From Collinsella sp. AM18-10 (GTDB lineage Bacteria; Actinomycetota; Coriobacteriia; Coriobacteriales; Coriobacteriaceae), in the NCBI RefSeq assembly GCF_003471585.1, contig NZ_QRJO01000027.1, positions 1 through 7,178 of the forward strand: a stretch of 7,178 bases of DNA. The letters run 5' to 3'. The notes beneath the pieces were generated by a model. The model had not been told where the DNA came from and did no database searches. It was given only the letters and a program-made list of their open reading frames with translations. Each line of letters opens with the position of its first letter. Within the stretch, counting starts at the first letter, position 1. Shown one piece after another: positions 1 to 5,858 of this stretch. Position numbers and translations under genes: made by a program.

Positions 1-37
1 GACACATGTATGTCAATCCTGGTCTAACAGAGCCTTA
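1..37 (+). repeat. Window-edge 37-bp inverted repeat, left copy (possible IS end)
   Basis: This sequence is the exact reverse complement of 7141-7177, and identity stops at base 38. Read towards the outside of the window it begins TAA then GGCTCTGTTAGACCAGG, so any element would lie to the left. The GGCTCT start resembles terminal repeats of ISL3-family insertion sequences; this is recalled family knowledge and no transposase is visible. The repeat cuts TRD-a off directly after the GNNEY motif and supplies its TAG stop. It could equally be a contig end inside a multicopy element. Confidence 0.7.
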
Positions 38-368
38 AATATTCGTTGTTGCCATACCACTTTCGATAATTTCCACCTTTGTTGTATGGAACCCATTTAC
101 CCTTTGCGTCAACATCTTCCAGAGATTTTGCACCTTCAACCACATCGGATTTACTAGGTTCCCACCAAAACCTGAGGAAGTAATCATTGTTGGCAGTATG
201 AATACCCTCCCGAAACGCCAGAGAGCTATCGAACTCGGGACACTTTTCGAATACATTCTGTATTTTTTTGCTTGACCAATAAGCGATCGGTTGTCCAGGA
301 ATTACCTGAAAATCTTCTGTGCAGCACCGATAGAACCACCCGCACTCAGGGTCCGCAAGGGCCTCCAA
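24..368 (-). pseudogene. pglX: TRD-a: truncated PglX target-recognition fragment
   Basis: This is a 114-codon fragment of the DNA-target recognition region of the BREX type 1 adenine methyltransferase PglX. It starts at the shared LEALADPECGWFYR block and keeps the family pattern IPGQPIAYW, then NNDYFLRFWWEPS, then KWVPYNKGGNYRKWYGNNEY. Homology ends there, because the edge repeat adds LRLC and a TAG stop. TRD-b and TRD-c continue for roughly 145 more residues. There is no real start: the first in-frame codon is the TTG of the recombination core, and an in-frame TAA lies a few codons upstream. It is therefore a silent, broken cassette that could be expressed only if recombined behind a pglX 5' part, and even then it would lack half its TRD. 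The PglX assignment is secure from the motifs; loss of function is inferred from the truncation. Confidence 0.85.
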
Positions 369-369
369 G
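346..369 (-). repeat. Putative recombination core, copy a
   Basis: This 24-bp sequence, read on the minus strand, starts CTTGGAGGCC and ends GCGGACCCTGA. It is identical to 2037-2060 (plus strand) and 4492-4515 (minus strand). It encodes LEALADP at the start of each PglX TRD. After the identical core the three copies stay similar (TG, then GGGTGGTTCTA), while the sequence before it is unrelated apart from a Gly codon two codons upstream. Copy a is 15 bp beyond the regulator stop codon. It is inverted relative to copy b and direct relative to copy c. Confidence 0.75.
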
Positions 370-384
370 GACCCTGTACATTAC

Positions 385-1893
385 CTACCGCGGCAAGAGG
401 TACCGAATGGAGCGGCTTTGGCCTCCGTTGGATATTAGAGCGCCTAATTCCACGAGCTTCTTGATGCGTCGGTTCGCAGTCGCTCGCGATACTCCAAGCA
501 TCTCCGAAATCTCAGACGATGCCGCCGATCCATTTGCCCGGATGTAATCCAAGATAGGGTCAGATTCGCCTTCCGCCACGTCTTCACGATGTTTCAAGGA
601 AGATGGGGCCGCACCGGCATCGGCCTTCTTTCTCATGGTCAGCACGAAGAGGGAGATGCTGTCAACCGGCTCGGCTGGACTCATCCCCCGATCCTTAAGC
701 GCGGCCTGGATCTGGGCGAAGCCCGTCCCCTTGTTCTCGACGACGTAGCCGCGCTCCGGGTAACCTTCCGGATAGGGGGTGCTCTCCAGGATTCGCGAGA
801 GGAATTGGTTCCTGCTTGAAGAAGAGCCGTATTCCCCCATGTTGTCGACGGTCACGGTCCCGTAGAGCCCGCCGGGGCTCACTACTTCGATACGGTCGTC
901 GAACATGTTCACCTGGACCTGGGACGCCACGCCCTCCTGTGAATAGTCGCGGTGCATCAGCGCATTAGCCACGGCTTCGCGGATCGCGACTTCCGGGTAT
1001 TCGGCAACGTCCCGGCGCGATCCTCCTTCGACGTAGGACACAACGCGCATGTTGCGACGCACCGAGGATAGCGTCTCGGACACCATGACGGGTATGGGGC
1101 CTATGATCGTCCTCGAGTCAAGGAAGCGGGCGCCGTCCTGGGCGAGCTCCTCCTTCGAATTCCCCGGGAAGACCGCGAAGGTCACGTTTGCCCTGGGGAA
1201 ATGCTTCTGGGGGTGCCTGCCGAGCGCCATGAGGCCGGCGAGCGTCGGTCTCGTCTCCCCGTCAGATGCGCGAGCGGTCACCCCCATGGTGAGAAGCGCG
1301 TCCTCATCGGAGAGACCGGCGAACACGCGGGGCGATGCGGCGCGCTCTCGCCTGAGAAAGCCGTCGACGAGCTCCGAGTCAAGCTCCGACACGTCAGCGC
1401 CTTCCACCACCTGGGCATCGTATCGGGGCTGCTGGCGCTCCTCCATAAGGCGATCGACCTCATAGCGGGAAAGCTTCCTGTCGCCTTCGCCCGTCCTGAT
1501 AAACGACCCGTCGTAAGGGCCGCGCGCCTTGATGTAGCAGGGCTTTCTGAACGGCTCGGTTTCAGGAATGTGCGCAACGACCAGAAGCGAGCTCTCAAAC
1601 TCCTCAATCTGGATGTTCGCGCGTACAGGAGGTTCCATCTTGTCGGCGCACGCTTGGGAAAGCGCTTCGGAGATCCTCTTTGCGTCAAAGCCCTCGACCG
1701 GAACGAACCCCTCTTTCTCGGAAAGGCCGCACACCACGGTTCCGCCCGAGCAGTTTGCGAAAGCGGAAAGCGTCTCCACGATGTCTTTGGGAAGTGCCAT
1801 CGACGCCGTCTTAACTTCGACATCGGCCGTATCGCTGTTAACCCTCCTTGCGAACCTGACGAATTCGTCGATATTAAATCTGCTGACGCTCAT
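385..1893 (-). CDS. AlbA_2 / GHKL-ATPase / winged-HTH DNA-binding regulator
   Basis: This encodes 502 residues and resembles the widespread bacterial 'ATP-binding / putative DNA-binding' proteins that have an AlbA_2 (Schlafen-like) N terminus. Residues about 20-140 carry the AlbA_2 pattern VEVKTA, then LSAFANCSGGTVVCGL, then GSFIRTGEGDR. Residues about 299-400 carry a GHKL-type ATPase box, YPEVAIREAVANALMHRDYS, followed by DDRIEVVSPGGL and NKGTGF. Residues about 445-500 form a winged helix (ASSEISEMLGVSRATANRRI). The family is generally thought to regulate transcription; the target here is unknown. An ATG four codons further upstream (1905) is possible, but GGGAGGA sits just before the ATG at 1893, which favours the shorter form. 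The gene lies between TRD-a and TRD-b, is more GC-rich than the TRDs, and could itself be inverted by recombination between cores a and b. It is not the WYL-type BrxR usually linked to BREX. Confidence 0.85.
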   Translation of the reverse strand: MSVSRFNIDEFVRFARRVNSDTADVEVKTASMALPKDIVETLSAFANCSGGTVVCGLSEKEGFVPVEGFDAKRISEALSQACADKMEPPVRANIQIEEFESSLLVVAHIPETEPFRKPCYIKARGPYDGSFIRTGEGDRKLSRYEVDRLMEERQQPRYDAQVVEGADVSELDSELVDGFLRRERAASPRVFAGLSDEDALLTMGVTARASDGETRPTLAGLMALGRHPQKHFPRANVTFAVFPGNSKEELAQDGARFLDSRTIIGPIPVMVSETLSSVRRNMRVVSYVEGGSRRDVAEYPEVAIREAVANALMHRDYSQEGVASQVQVNMFDDRIEVVSPGGLYGTVTVDNMGEYGSSSSRNQFLSRILESTPYPEGYPERGYVVENKGTGFAQIQAALKDRGMSPAEPVDSISLFVLTMRKKADAGAAPSSLKHREDVAEGESDPILDYIRANGSAASSEISEMLGVSRATANRRIKKLVELGALISNGGQSRSIRYLLPR

Positions 1894-1896
1894 GAT

Positions 1897-1903
1897 TCCT
1901 CCC
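1897..1903 (-). promoter_or_regulatory. Shine-Dalgarno GGGAGGA deciding the regulator start
   Basis: On the minus strand GGGAGGA lies directly before ATC and the ATG at 1893-1891. The alternative ATG at 1905 overlaps this motif and has no purine-rich site of its own. The second ATG is therefore the better start. Confidence 0.6.
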
Positions 1904-1910
1904 ATCGTTT

Positions 1911-2008
1911 TGACTCATTTTAACTGAACCGACTCATAATCGCATCAATTTGAGCAGATTTGATTCGAAAAGCGTTTTGAATGAGCAGATAATGATTAGA
2001 TTTGAGTA
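1911..2008. promoter_or_regulatory. Array of five TGAG-type motifs (candidate operator)
   Basis: The AT-rich stretch upstream of the regulator holds five related motifs. Two read on the minus strand, AATGAGTCA at 1911-1919 and ATGAGTC at 1931-1937. Three read on the plus strand, TGAGCAGAT at 1951, TGAGCAGAT at 1982 and TGAGTAG at 2003. Centre spacings are about 20, 19, 31 and 21 bp, so most lie about two helical turns apart. The array ends about 30 bp before recombination core b. Binding by the adjacent winged-HTH regulator, giving autoregulation, is an inference. No convincing promoter hexamer pair stands out. Confidence 0.45.
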
Positions 2009-2808
2009 GCTACGATGTGACTTTATCCACTGGATACTTGGAGGCCCTTGCGGACCCTGAATGCGGGTGGTTCTACCGCCCCGGCGCCGACGCCTTCAAG
2101 CAGATCCCCGGCACTCTCATAGCCTACTGGGCCAGCGATGGGCTAATCGAGTCTTTTCGCCTTGGAGTGTCTTTGGGAAAGCTGGGGCGGACATCTAAGG
2201 GGTTAATTACTGGGGACAACGACTTTTCTTTAAGGCTGTGGTGGGAATGTACCCAGGCTGAGTTTTGTGCTCATGCGGCTTCAGATGAAGAAGCAACTCT
2301 ATCTGGTAAAAAATGGTTTCCATGTAATAAGGGTGGGATATTTCGCAAATGGGATGGTAACCACGATTATGTAGTTCTTTGGGGCGATGGTGGTGCTGCC
2401 ATATTCGACCATGCGAAGAGCACCGGACACCATTCTCAAGACTACAGCGTAGAATTGAAATTCCAGCCTAATATTTCATGGTCCGATATTAGTAGTAGCG
2501 CGCCGTCTTTTCGTTTTAGGGATAATGAGATTGCCGAACATTGCGGAATGCCGTATTTTCCTCGCCAGGCCTCACTGCTCTATTGTCTTGGTCTGCTGAA
2601 TTCTTCCGTTTCAAAAGAACTGTTCTCATTCCTTAGCCCTACGCTTCATCTGAATATCGGAGAGCTTGAAAAAGTGCCATTAATAGATTCGACTAATGAC
2701 ACACATTCTGAAATAGAGAATATTGTTACTGAATGTGTGTCATTATCAAAACTCGATTGGAACCGGCTCGAAAATTCATGGCAGTTCCTGCGTCATCCCT
2801 TGATTTAG
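2002..2808 (+). CDS. pglX: TRD-b: PglX target-recognition cassette, probably silent
   Basis: This is a full-length alternative target-recognition region of BREX PglX. After the shared LEALADPECGWFYR block come IPGTLIAYWAS, TGDNDFSLRLWWE, KWFPCNKGGIFRKWDGNHDY, a variable centre with NISWSDISS, then GLLNSSVSKELFSFLSPT and LHLNIGELEKVPL. It ends LENSWQFLRHPLI followed by TAG. PglX normally continues past this point into a C-terminal region, which here is a separate gene at 6175-7143. The only in-frame start is a TTG at 2002 with no ribosome-binding site, and an in-frame TGA lies at 1993, so the true cassette starts at the recombination core (2037). It carries no methyltransferase catalytic motif and is best read as a promoterless donor that faces TRD-c. 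It is lower in GC than the regulator. Confidence 0.85.
   Translation: MSSYDVTLSTGYLEALADPECGWFYRPGADAFKQIPGTLIAYWASDGLIESFRLGVSLGKLGRTSKGLITGDNDFSLRLWWECTQAEFCAHAASDEEATLSGKKWFPCNKGGIFRKWDGNHDYVVLWGDGGAAIFDHAKSTGHHSQDYSVELKFQPNISWSDISSSAPSFRFRDNEIAEHCGMPYFPRQASLLYCLGLLNSSVSKELFSFLSPTLHLNIGELEKVPLIDSTNDTHSEIENIVTECVSLSKLDWNRLENSWQFLRHPLI
2037..2060 (+). repeat. Putative recombination core, copy b
   Basis: This 24-bp copy, read on the plus strand, is identical to copies a and c and is in the same codon phase (TTG GAG GCC CTT). It is the inverted partner of copy c, 2.4 kb away, and of copy a, 1.7 kb away. The sequence before it differs completely from that before copies a and c. Confidence 0.78.
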
Positions 2809-2887
2809 GCGCTGGCTATGTCCGAGACGTATAAATGGGAATTCTTTTCAAAACACAAGTGCCTAACCCACAGTTGATGCTGTGGCT

Positions 2888-3097
2888 TTACAAACGATTT
2901 GTTTTAATTTGCCCTGAAGAGTTGGTTTCCACCCGAGGAAAGGCATTTACTTCCCTCGGGTGGAGGAATAGTGGATTCCTTGCGGCGCGGTCGCGCAGGC
3001 GGTCGGCCATGCTGTAAGGCCTCATGCGGGCCTCGACGCCGGCGATGGGCTCGTTACGGGCCCAGGCGTAGTAGTTCCTGATGGCGGTATCGTTCAT
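2888..3097 (-). pseudogene. pglX: Remnant of a pglX 5' end
   Basis: From the ATG at 3097 the minus strand reads MNDTAIRNYYAWARNEPIAG, then VEARMRPYSMADRLRDRAAR. This matches the usual start of BREX PglX proteins, which open with an MNxTAIxNF...AR..LI..V pattern. After about 35-40 residues the resemblance ends and the frame runs through an inverted repeat into unrelated sequence, stopping at 2888; a complete PglX is about 1,200 residues. AGGA lies 9 bases before the ATG, so the original translation signal seems to be kept. It lies downstream of the 188-aa gene on the same strand, as if a second pglX copy once began here and was lost by rearrangement. The match is by motif memory only. The ATG at 3130 adds 11 residues with no likeness to PglX. 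Confidence 0.6.
2928..2964. repeat. Perfect 11-bp inverted repeat at the pglX remnant breakpoint
   Basis: TCCACCCGAGG at 2928-2938 is repeated in reverse complement as CCTCGGGTGGA at 2954-2964, with a 15-base loop. No T-run follows on either strand, so it is a poor rho-independent terminator. It coincides with the point where PglX-like sequence ends in the minus-strand remnant. This may mark a recombination or insertion scar. Confidence 0.55.
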
Positions 3098-3132
3098 GGC
3101 TATCAATCCTGGAATAAATAGGCGAGTCAAAC

Positions 3133-3165
3133 AATAATGGCCTTATTCAACCATTGGCCCCTATT
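3133..3165 (-). terminator. Possible terminator after the 188-aa gene
   Basis: Read on the minus strand, AATAGGGGCC pairs with GGCCATTATT across a 13-base loop. The stem has one G-U pair and one mismatch and is followed by GTTTG. The hairpin overlaps the stop codon of the upstream gene. The stem is imperfect and the T-tract is short, so this is only a plausible terminator. Confidence 0.35.
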
Positions 3166-3730
3166 AAACAAAGCTCCCCGTATCAAAATAACTACCGAAG
3201 TAGCAGTTCTCAGCATAGAGAGCCATTTCGCCCAACTTCGAACCATCCTTAGCAATAACTATCGAATCCCTGTCGCTATACGTTGTATCCGTGCTTGCCA
3301 GATAATATGAGCAAGGCCCGACAATAATCTCTTCCGCAGATCGGTAAACAGTCAGAACCTCGGACACGCTCAAATAGACGGGAGAGTAGCACCTATCACC
3401 GCTCGCATCGGCCACAGCTTTTTGGAGTTCCAAAGAATACGGTGCGATACTTTGCTCCCCGTCCAAGACGCCACCAATCAACAACGCAAAGCAGTGGTTC
3501 TTCTCAAATGAGTGAACCGCGTTGAGCTCAAGGCGGAAATCAGAGACCTTGAGGTCCAGTCGGCCAAGTATACTTTCATCCGCCTTATTTATAAATTTGT
3601 CGAAGTCACCAGAAATAAATGGCATCTCGGAATCATCCCTAGGATGAAGAAGGGACACAAACAGTTCCTTGACCCTAGATTCGTTTTCAAGACTGACAGT
3701 GATGGCAGAAGCCGCCTTTAAAGCGCACAT
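3164..3730 (-). CDS. Hypothetical protein inside the invertible segment
   Basis: This encodes a 188-residue protein that I do not recognise. The ATG at 3730 has a strong ribosome-binding site, AAGGAG six bases upstream, and lies 22 bases after the TRD-c stop. It therefore looks co-transcribed and perhaps translationally coupled with whatever pglX form ends in TRD-c. The sequence is soluble-looking, with no signal peptide, membrane segment or obvious catalytic motif. It is acidic in the first half (residues about 34-66) and has scattered cysteines plus an aromatic C-terminal end (NCYFGSYFDTGSFV). Its GC content is closer to the TRDs than to the regulator. Because it lies between cores b and c it would flip together with TRD-c. 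A role linked to that TRD variant is conceivable but unsupported by any motif. Confidence 0.7.
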   Translation of the reverse strand: MCALKAASAITVSLENESRVKELFVSLLHPRDDSEMPFISGDFDKFINKADESILGRLDLKVSDFRLELNAVHSFEKNHCFALLIGGVLDGEQSIAPYSLELQKAVADASGDRCYSPVYLSVSEVLTVYRSAEEIIVGPCSYYLASTDTTYSDRDSIVIAKDGSKLGEMALYAENCYFGSYFDTGSFV

Positions 3731-3752
3731 TATAGGCTCCTTTCAATGAAGG

Positions 3753-4667
3753 CTAGATAAGCGGATGACGTTTGAAATCCCAGGAGGTTTCAAACGAATC
3801 CCAGTCAACTTTAGATTCAGACCTCAAAGCTCTTACATAATTGATTATTTCATCCTGTTGAGCATAGTCGAAAGGCTTCGCTATCGGTATGCGCGCAACA
3901 TCTCCTACATTAAAATTAAGTGATGGGGAGAGCAGTGCCATGAAAAACATTGCAATTGAGCTATTTGCAACCCCCTGAATTAACGCAAGCATCGACTCAT
4001 TCGCGTAGAAACAATTTCCGGCATGTTCGGGCAAATAGCCAGCAGAAACGTATCTAGTTGAGAAGACACCACTTGATATGGAGCTCCAGGTCACAGCCGG
4101 CAAAAAGTAAAACTGCCTATTTTTTATATGTGGCCCTGAAAAAGCGATTAATTCAGCACCATCATGTTCCCAAAAAATAACGCTCTCGTTATTTCCAAAC
4201 CATTTGCGAAACTGACCGCCAGAAGTACAGGGGAGCCATTTTGCCCTACTCTCTCTTGCCTCCTCGTGCGATTGAATAGCGTCATCAAAGTCTATAAGCT
4301 CAATCTCCCACCAGAGACGCATGAAACGCATGTTATCTCTAGTTACCATCCCTTGCTTAGGCTGAGCACAGCACGATAGACCAGGCAAGAAAGCCATGTT
4401 CTTGATTGCTGCATCCGAAAGCCAGTAGGCTATGGGTGTACCGGGGATTTGATTGAAAGTGTCGGCGTCGCGGCGGTAGAACCACCCACAGTCAGGGTCC
4501 GCAAGGGCCTCCAAGATTCCTGCTGATTTTCCTTCTTCGGACCCCATGACGACGAACCTGAAGTAGGCCCCTTCATCATCATTTCTAGCATTGCTGAATA
4601 CGGCGACAGTTGTTGATGTGACTTCACCGCCAATGGCGCCAAGCGCTCTTGCTCCCAGGCACGCCAT
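3753..4667 (-). CDS. pglX: TRD-c: partial PglX with target-recognition cassette
   Basis: This is a partial BREX PglX covering the segment just before the TRD and the whole TRD. PglX likeness starts near 4685 with IFSMACLGARALGAIGGEVT, matching the family's LGxRAFxxIGGEVVxTT motif, and runs through GAYFRFVVMG to AGILEALADPDCGWFYR. The TRD then shows IPGTPIAYWLS, TRDNMRFMRLWWE, KWLPCTSGGQFRKWFGNNES, VTWSSISS, and LLSPSLNFNVGDVARIPI. It ends FETSWDFKRHPLI and TAG. The catalytic N-terminal half is absent, because the sequence runs directly into the recombinase 3' region. The ATG at 4667 (MACLGAR) is the first methionine inside the homologous part but has no ribosome-binding site. The frame stays open to an ATG at 4862, inside the recombinase, which is unlikely to be used. 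The cassette probably acts as a silent donor or by homologous exchange with an expressed pglX. The 188-aa gene follows 22 bases later. Confidence 0.8.
   Translation of the reverse strand: MACLGARALGAIGGEVTSTTVAVFSNARNDDEGAYFRFVVMGSEEGKSAGILEALADPDCGWFYRRDADTFNQIPGTPIAYWLSDAAIKNMAFLPGLSCCAQPKQGMVTRDNMRFMRLWWEIELIDFDDAIQSHEEARESRAKWLPCTSGGQFRKWFGNNESVIFWEHDGAELIAFSGPHIKNRQFYFLPAVTWSSISSGVFSTRYVSAGYLPEHAGNCFYANESMLALIQGVANSSIAMFFMALLSPSLNFNVGDVARIPIAKPFDYAQQDEIINYVRALRSESKVDWDSFETSWDFKRHPLI
4492..4515 (-). repeat. Putative recombination core, copy c
   Basis: This is the third 24-bp copy, read on the minus strand and identical to copies a and b. It is the only copy preceded by genuine pglX coding sequence: 57 codons of homology upstream lead into it without a stop. 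That makes it the likely acceptor side in this region. It is inverted relative to copy b. Confidence 0.78.
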
Positions 4668-4683
4668 GGAGAAGATTGAATAG

Positions 4684-4721
4684 TTGCGTTGGATCTTTCC
4701 ACGCAATGGTACCCACGCAAT
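4684..4721. repeat. Clustered CACGCAA repeats at the pglX/recombinase junction
   Basis: CCACGCAAT occurs twice in direct orientation, at 4699-4707 and 4713-4721. A near-complementary TTGCGTTGGA at 4684-4693 forms an imperfect palindrome with the first copy. The cluster sits exactly where PglX homology ends and before the recombinase hairpin. Repeats like these could be accessory arm sites for a tyrosine recombinase, but nothing else supports that. Confidence 0.4.
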
Positions 4722-4726
4722 TTGTC

Positions 4727-4769
4727 GGGGCTGCCAGGTTCCCGCAACTGCGAGAATTCTGACAGCCCC
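4727..4769. repeat. 43-base hairpin downstream of the recombinase
   Basis: GGGGCTGCCAGG with its continuation folds back on a second arm ending CTGACAGCCCC, giving about 19 pairs including G-U pairs and one small internal mismatch, with a two-base loop. It starts 20 bases past the recombinase stop. On the minus strand there is no T-run, so termination of the recombinase message is not well supported. On the plus strand GTCTTTTG follows. It may be a terminator, an mRNA-stabilising stem or a recombination structure. Confidence 0.5.
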
Positions 4770-4788
4770 GTCTTTTGATGCAAGTCGC

Positions 4789-5820
4789 TTATTCTTCGCA
4801 GAACAGAGTCGAGTCGAGCGAAATGGCAGCTGCTCCGTCAGAGAGCGGAATGGCATGCGCATAACAGCTCATCGTGATGTCCGCAGACGAATGTCCAAGC
4901 CTCATTTGAACCGTCTTGATGTCCACTCCGCGAGAGATGAGCAGTGTGGCATGGGTGTGCCTCAGTTCGTGGAATCGCAGCTTCTCGAAGCCATTTCTAT
5001 CCGCCCATTTCCTCCACCAGTGCTCGAAGGAGTCCATGCTGGGACGGGAGCCATCGCTATCGCATAGGATGCTTCTTGACAAAGGGGCTTCAGTATTGAG
5101 CAGCTGGGATCGCTGCCATTCTTTGAACTCTGCCAGAAGGTTCGAGAGACTGTATCCCACCGCGACGCTGCGAATACCGCTCGCGGTCTTGGGCGCGCCG
5201 ATGATACCGTCTGCCTTAACGGCCTTGGCGATGCTCAGCCTGAAGACGCCTTCATCGAAGTCATCCCACGTGAGGGCGAAAATCTCGCCGCGGCGAAGTC
5301 CCGTCGAAAGCGCGATGCACACTGCAAGCGAGAACGATGCCCGTCGCATGTTTCCTTTGGTGATCTCCCTTTTGAAGTTGTCCACCATGAGCTTTGTCAG
5401 TTTAGTTGCCTGTGGCATGGTGAGGAAGCGCGACTGACGGTAGTTCGCCTTGGGCCGGGGAACTTTCGAGAATGGATTGCTCGAGACTGCGCCCAGGCTG
5501 ATTCCCCAGCTGTAAGCCTGGCTTCCCGCCAGATGCGCTGCCCTGAGGGTCGCCGATGACAGCCCGGTGCCCTTTCTGCCGCCGCTTCTTCCCAACTCGC
5601 AGAGAGCGAGCGTTATCTGCCTCGAGTCGACCTCATCCGGCACCAAGGTGCCTATCCAGCGCCCGAAGAGCATCGCCTTCTGTGCGGATTTCCTTGCGGT
5701 GCAGGGCGCAACCTCCCTTAAGAGTTCCCGTTCTTGTGCCCACGTTGCAACGAGCTCTCCATAGGTTCCGAACGTTTTCTCGCGCACATTCGGCGCTGTT
5801 TCGTCATCCATCTTTTGCAT
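4789..5820 (-). CDS. Tyrosine site-specific recombinase (phage-integrase family)
   Basis: This encodes 343 residues and a complete lambda-integrase-type recombinase, which would cut and rejoin DNA through a 3'-phosphotyrosine. Residues about 15-120 form the N-terminal SAM-like core-binding domain. The catalytic domain shows Arg176 in STGLRRGE, Lys211 in GAPKTASGIRSV, His284 and Arg287 in FHELRHTHATLL, His310 in MRLGHSS and the nucleophile Tyr320 in MSCYAHA. All expected catalytic residues are present, so it should be active. The ATG at 5820 is supported by AGGAGA about five bases upstream; an internal Met4 has no such support. It adjoins the pglX cassettes, as recombinases do in phase-variable pglX and hsdS loci, so the LEALADP cores are its likely substrates. 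Alternatively it is the integrase of a former mobile element. Product call is firm; substrate is inferred. Confidence 0.93.
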   Translation of the reverse strand: MQKMDDETAPNVREKTFGTYGELVATWAQERELLREVAPCTARKSAQKAMLFGRWIGTLVPDEVDSRQITLALCELGRSGGRKGTGLSSATLRAAHLAGSQAYSWGISLGAVSSNPFSKVPRPKANYRQSRFLTMPQATKLTKLMVDNFKREITKGNMRRASFSLAVCIALSTGLRRGEIFALTWDDFDEGVFRLSIAKAVKADGIIGAPKTASGIRSVAVGYSLSNLLAEFKEWQRSQLLNTEAPLSRSILCDSDGSRPSMDSFEHWWRKWADRNGFEKLRFHELRHTHATLLISRGVDIKTVQMRLGHSSADITMSCYAHAIPLSDGAAAISLDSTLFCEE

Positions 5821-5858
5821 GTTGTCTCCTGTGTCTATTTGCTATTGGCGGCTAAACT

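Larger units (their letters stand above)
2809..3163. other. Gene-poor spacer between TRD-b and the 188-aa gene
   Basis: No intact gene is seen here. Directly after the TRD-b stop, an ATG at 2818 opens a 19-codon ORF (MSETYKWEFFSK at its start, TGA at 2875-2877). It could be the beginning of a lost partner gene, but it lacks a good ribosome-binding site. A 6-bp hairpin, CCACAG/CTGTGG, sits at 2868-2885. A stronger inverted repeat, the decayed pglX 5' end and a possible terminator are listed separately. The stretch looks like a patchwork of old recombination junctions. Confidence 0.55.
2037..4515. other. Putative invertible segment exchanging TRD-b and TRD-c
   Basis: Two identical 24-bp cores in inverted orientation bound a segment of about 2.48 kb. 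Inside it TRD-b points right and TRD-c points left. Between them lie the 188-aa gene and a decayed pglX 5' end. Inversion would join TRD-b in frame to the pglX sequence now before TRD-c (4516 to about 4685). A tyrosine recombinase gene starts its 3' end 270 bp outside the segment. Recombinase-driven inversion of pglX repeats is known in some BREX loci; its occurrence at this site is an inference. Confidence 0.65.

Noticed and set aside
1201..1923. Plus-strand open frames opposite the regulator
   Set aside because: They lie within the antisense of a recognisable AlbA_2/GHKL protein, show no domain and have no ribosome-binding site.
2868..2885. Terminator after TRD-b
   Set aside because: The stem has only 6 bp and is followed by CTTTAC, which is not a T-run.
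2835..3017. Plus-strand ORF of 60 codons in the spacer
   Set aside because: It has no ribosome-binding site and no recognisable sequence, and it overlaps the pglX 5' remnant on the opposite strand.
346..4515. CRISPR array from the repeated core
   Set aside because: There are only three widely spaced copies, in mixed orientation, each inside a protein-coding frame.
4668..4862. N-terminal extension of TRD-c from the ATG at 4862
   Set aside because: The first roughly 60 residues overlap the recombinase in another frame and a hairpin, and show no likeness to PglX. The frame is open by chance.
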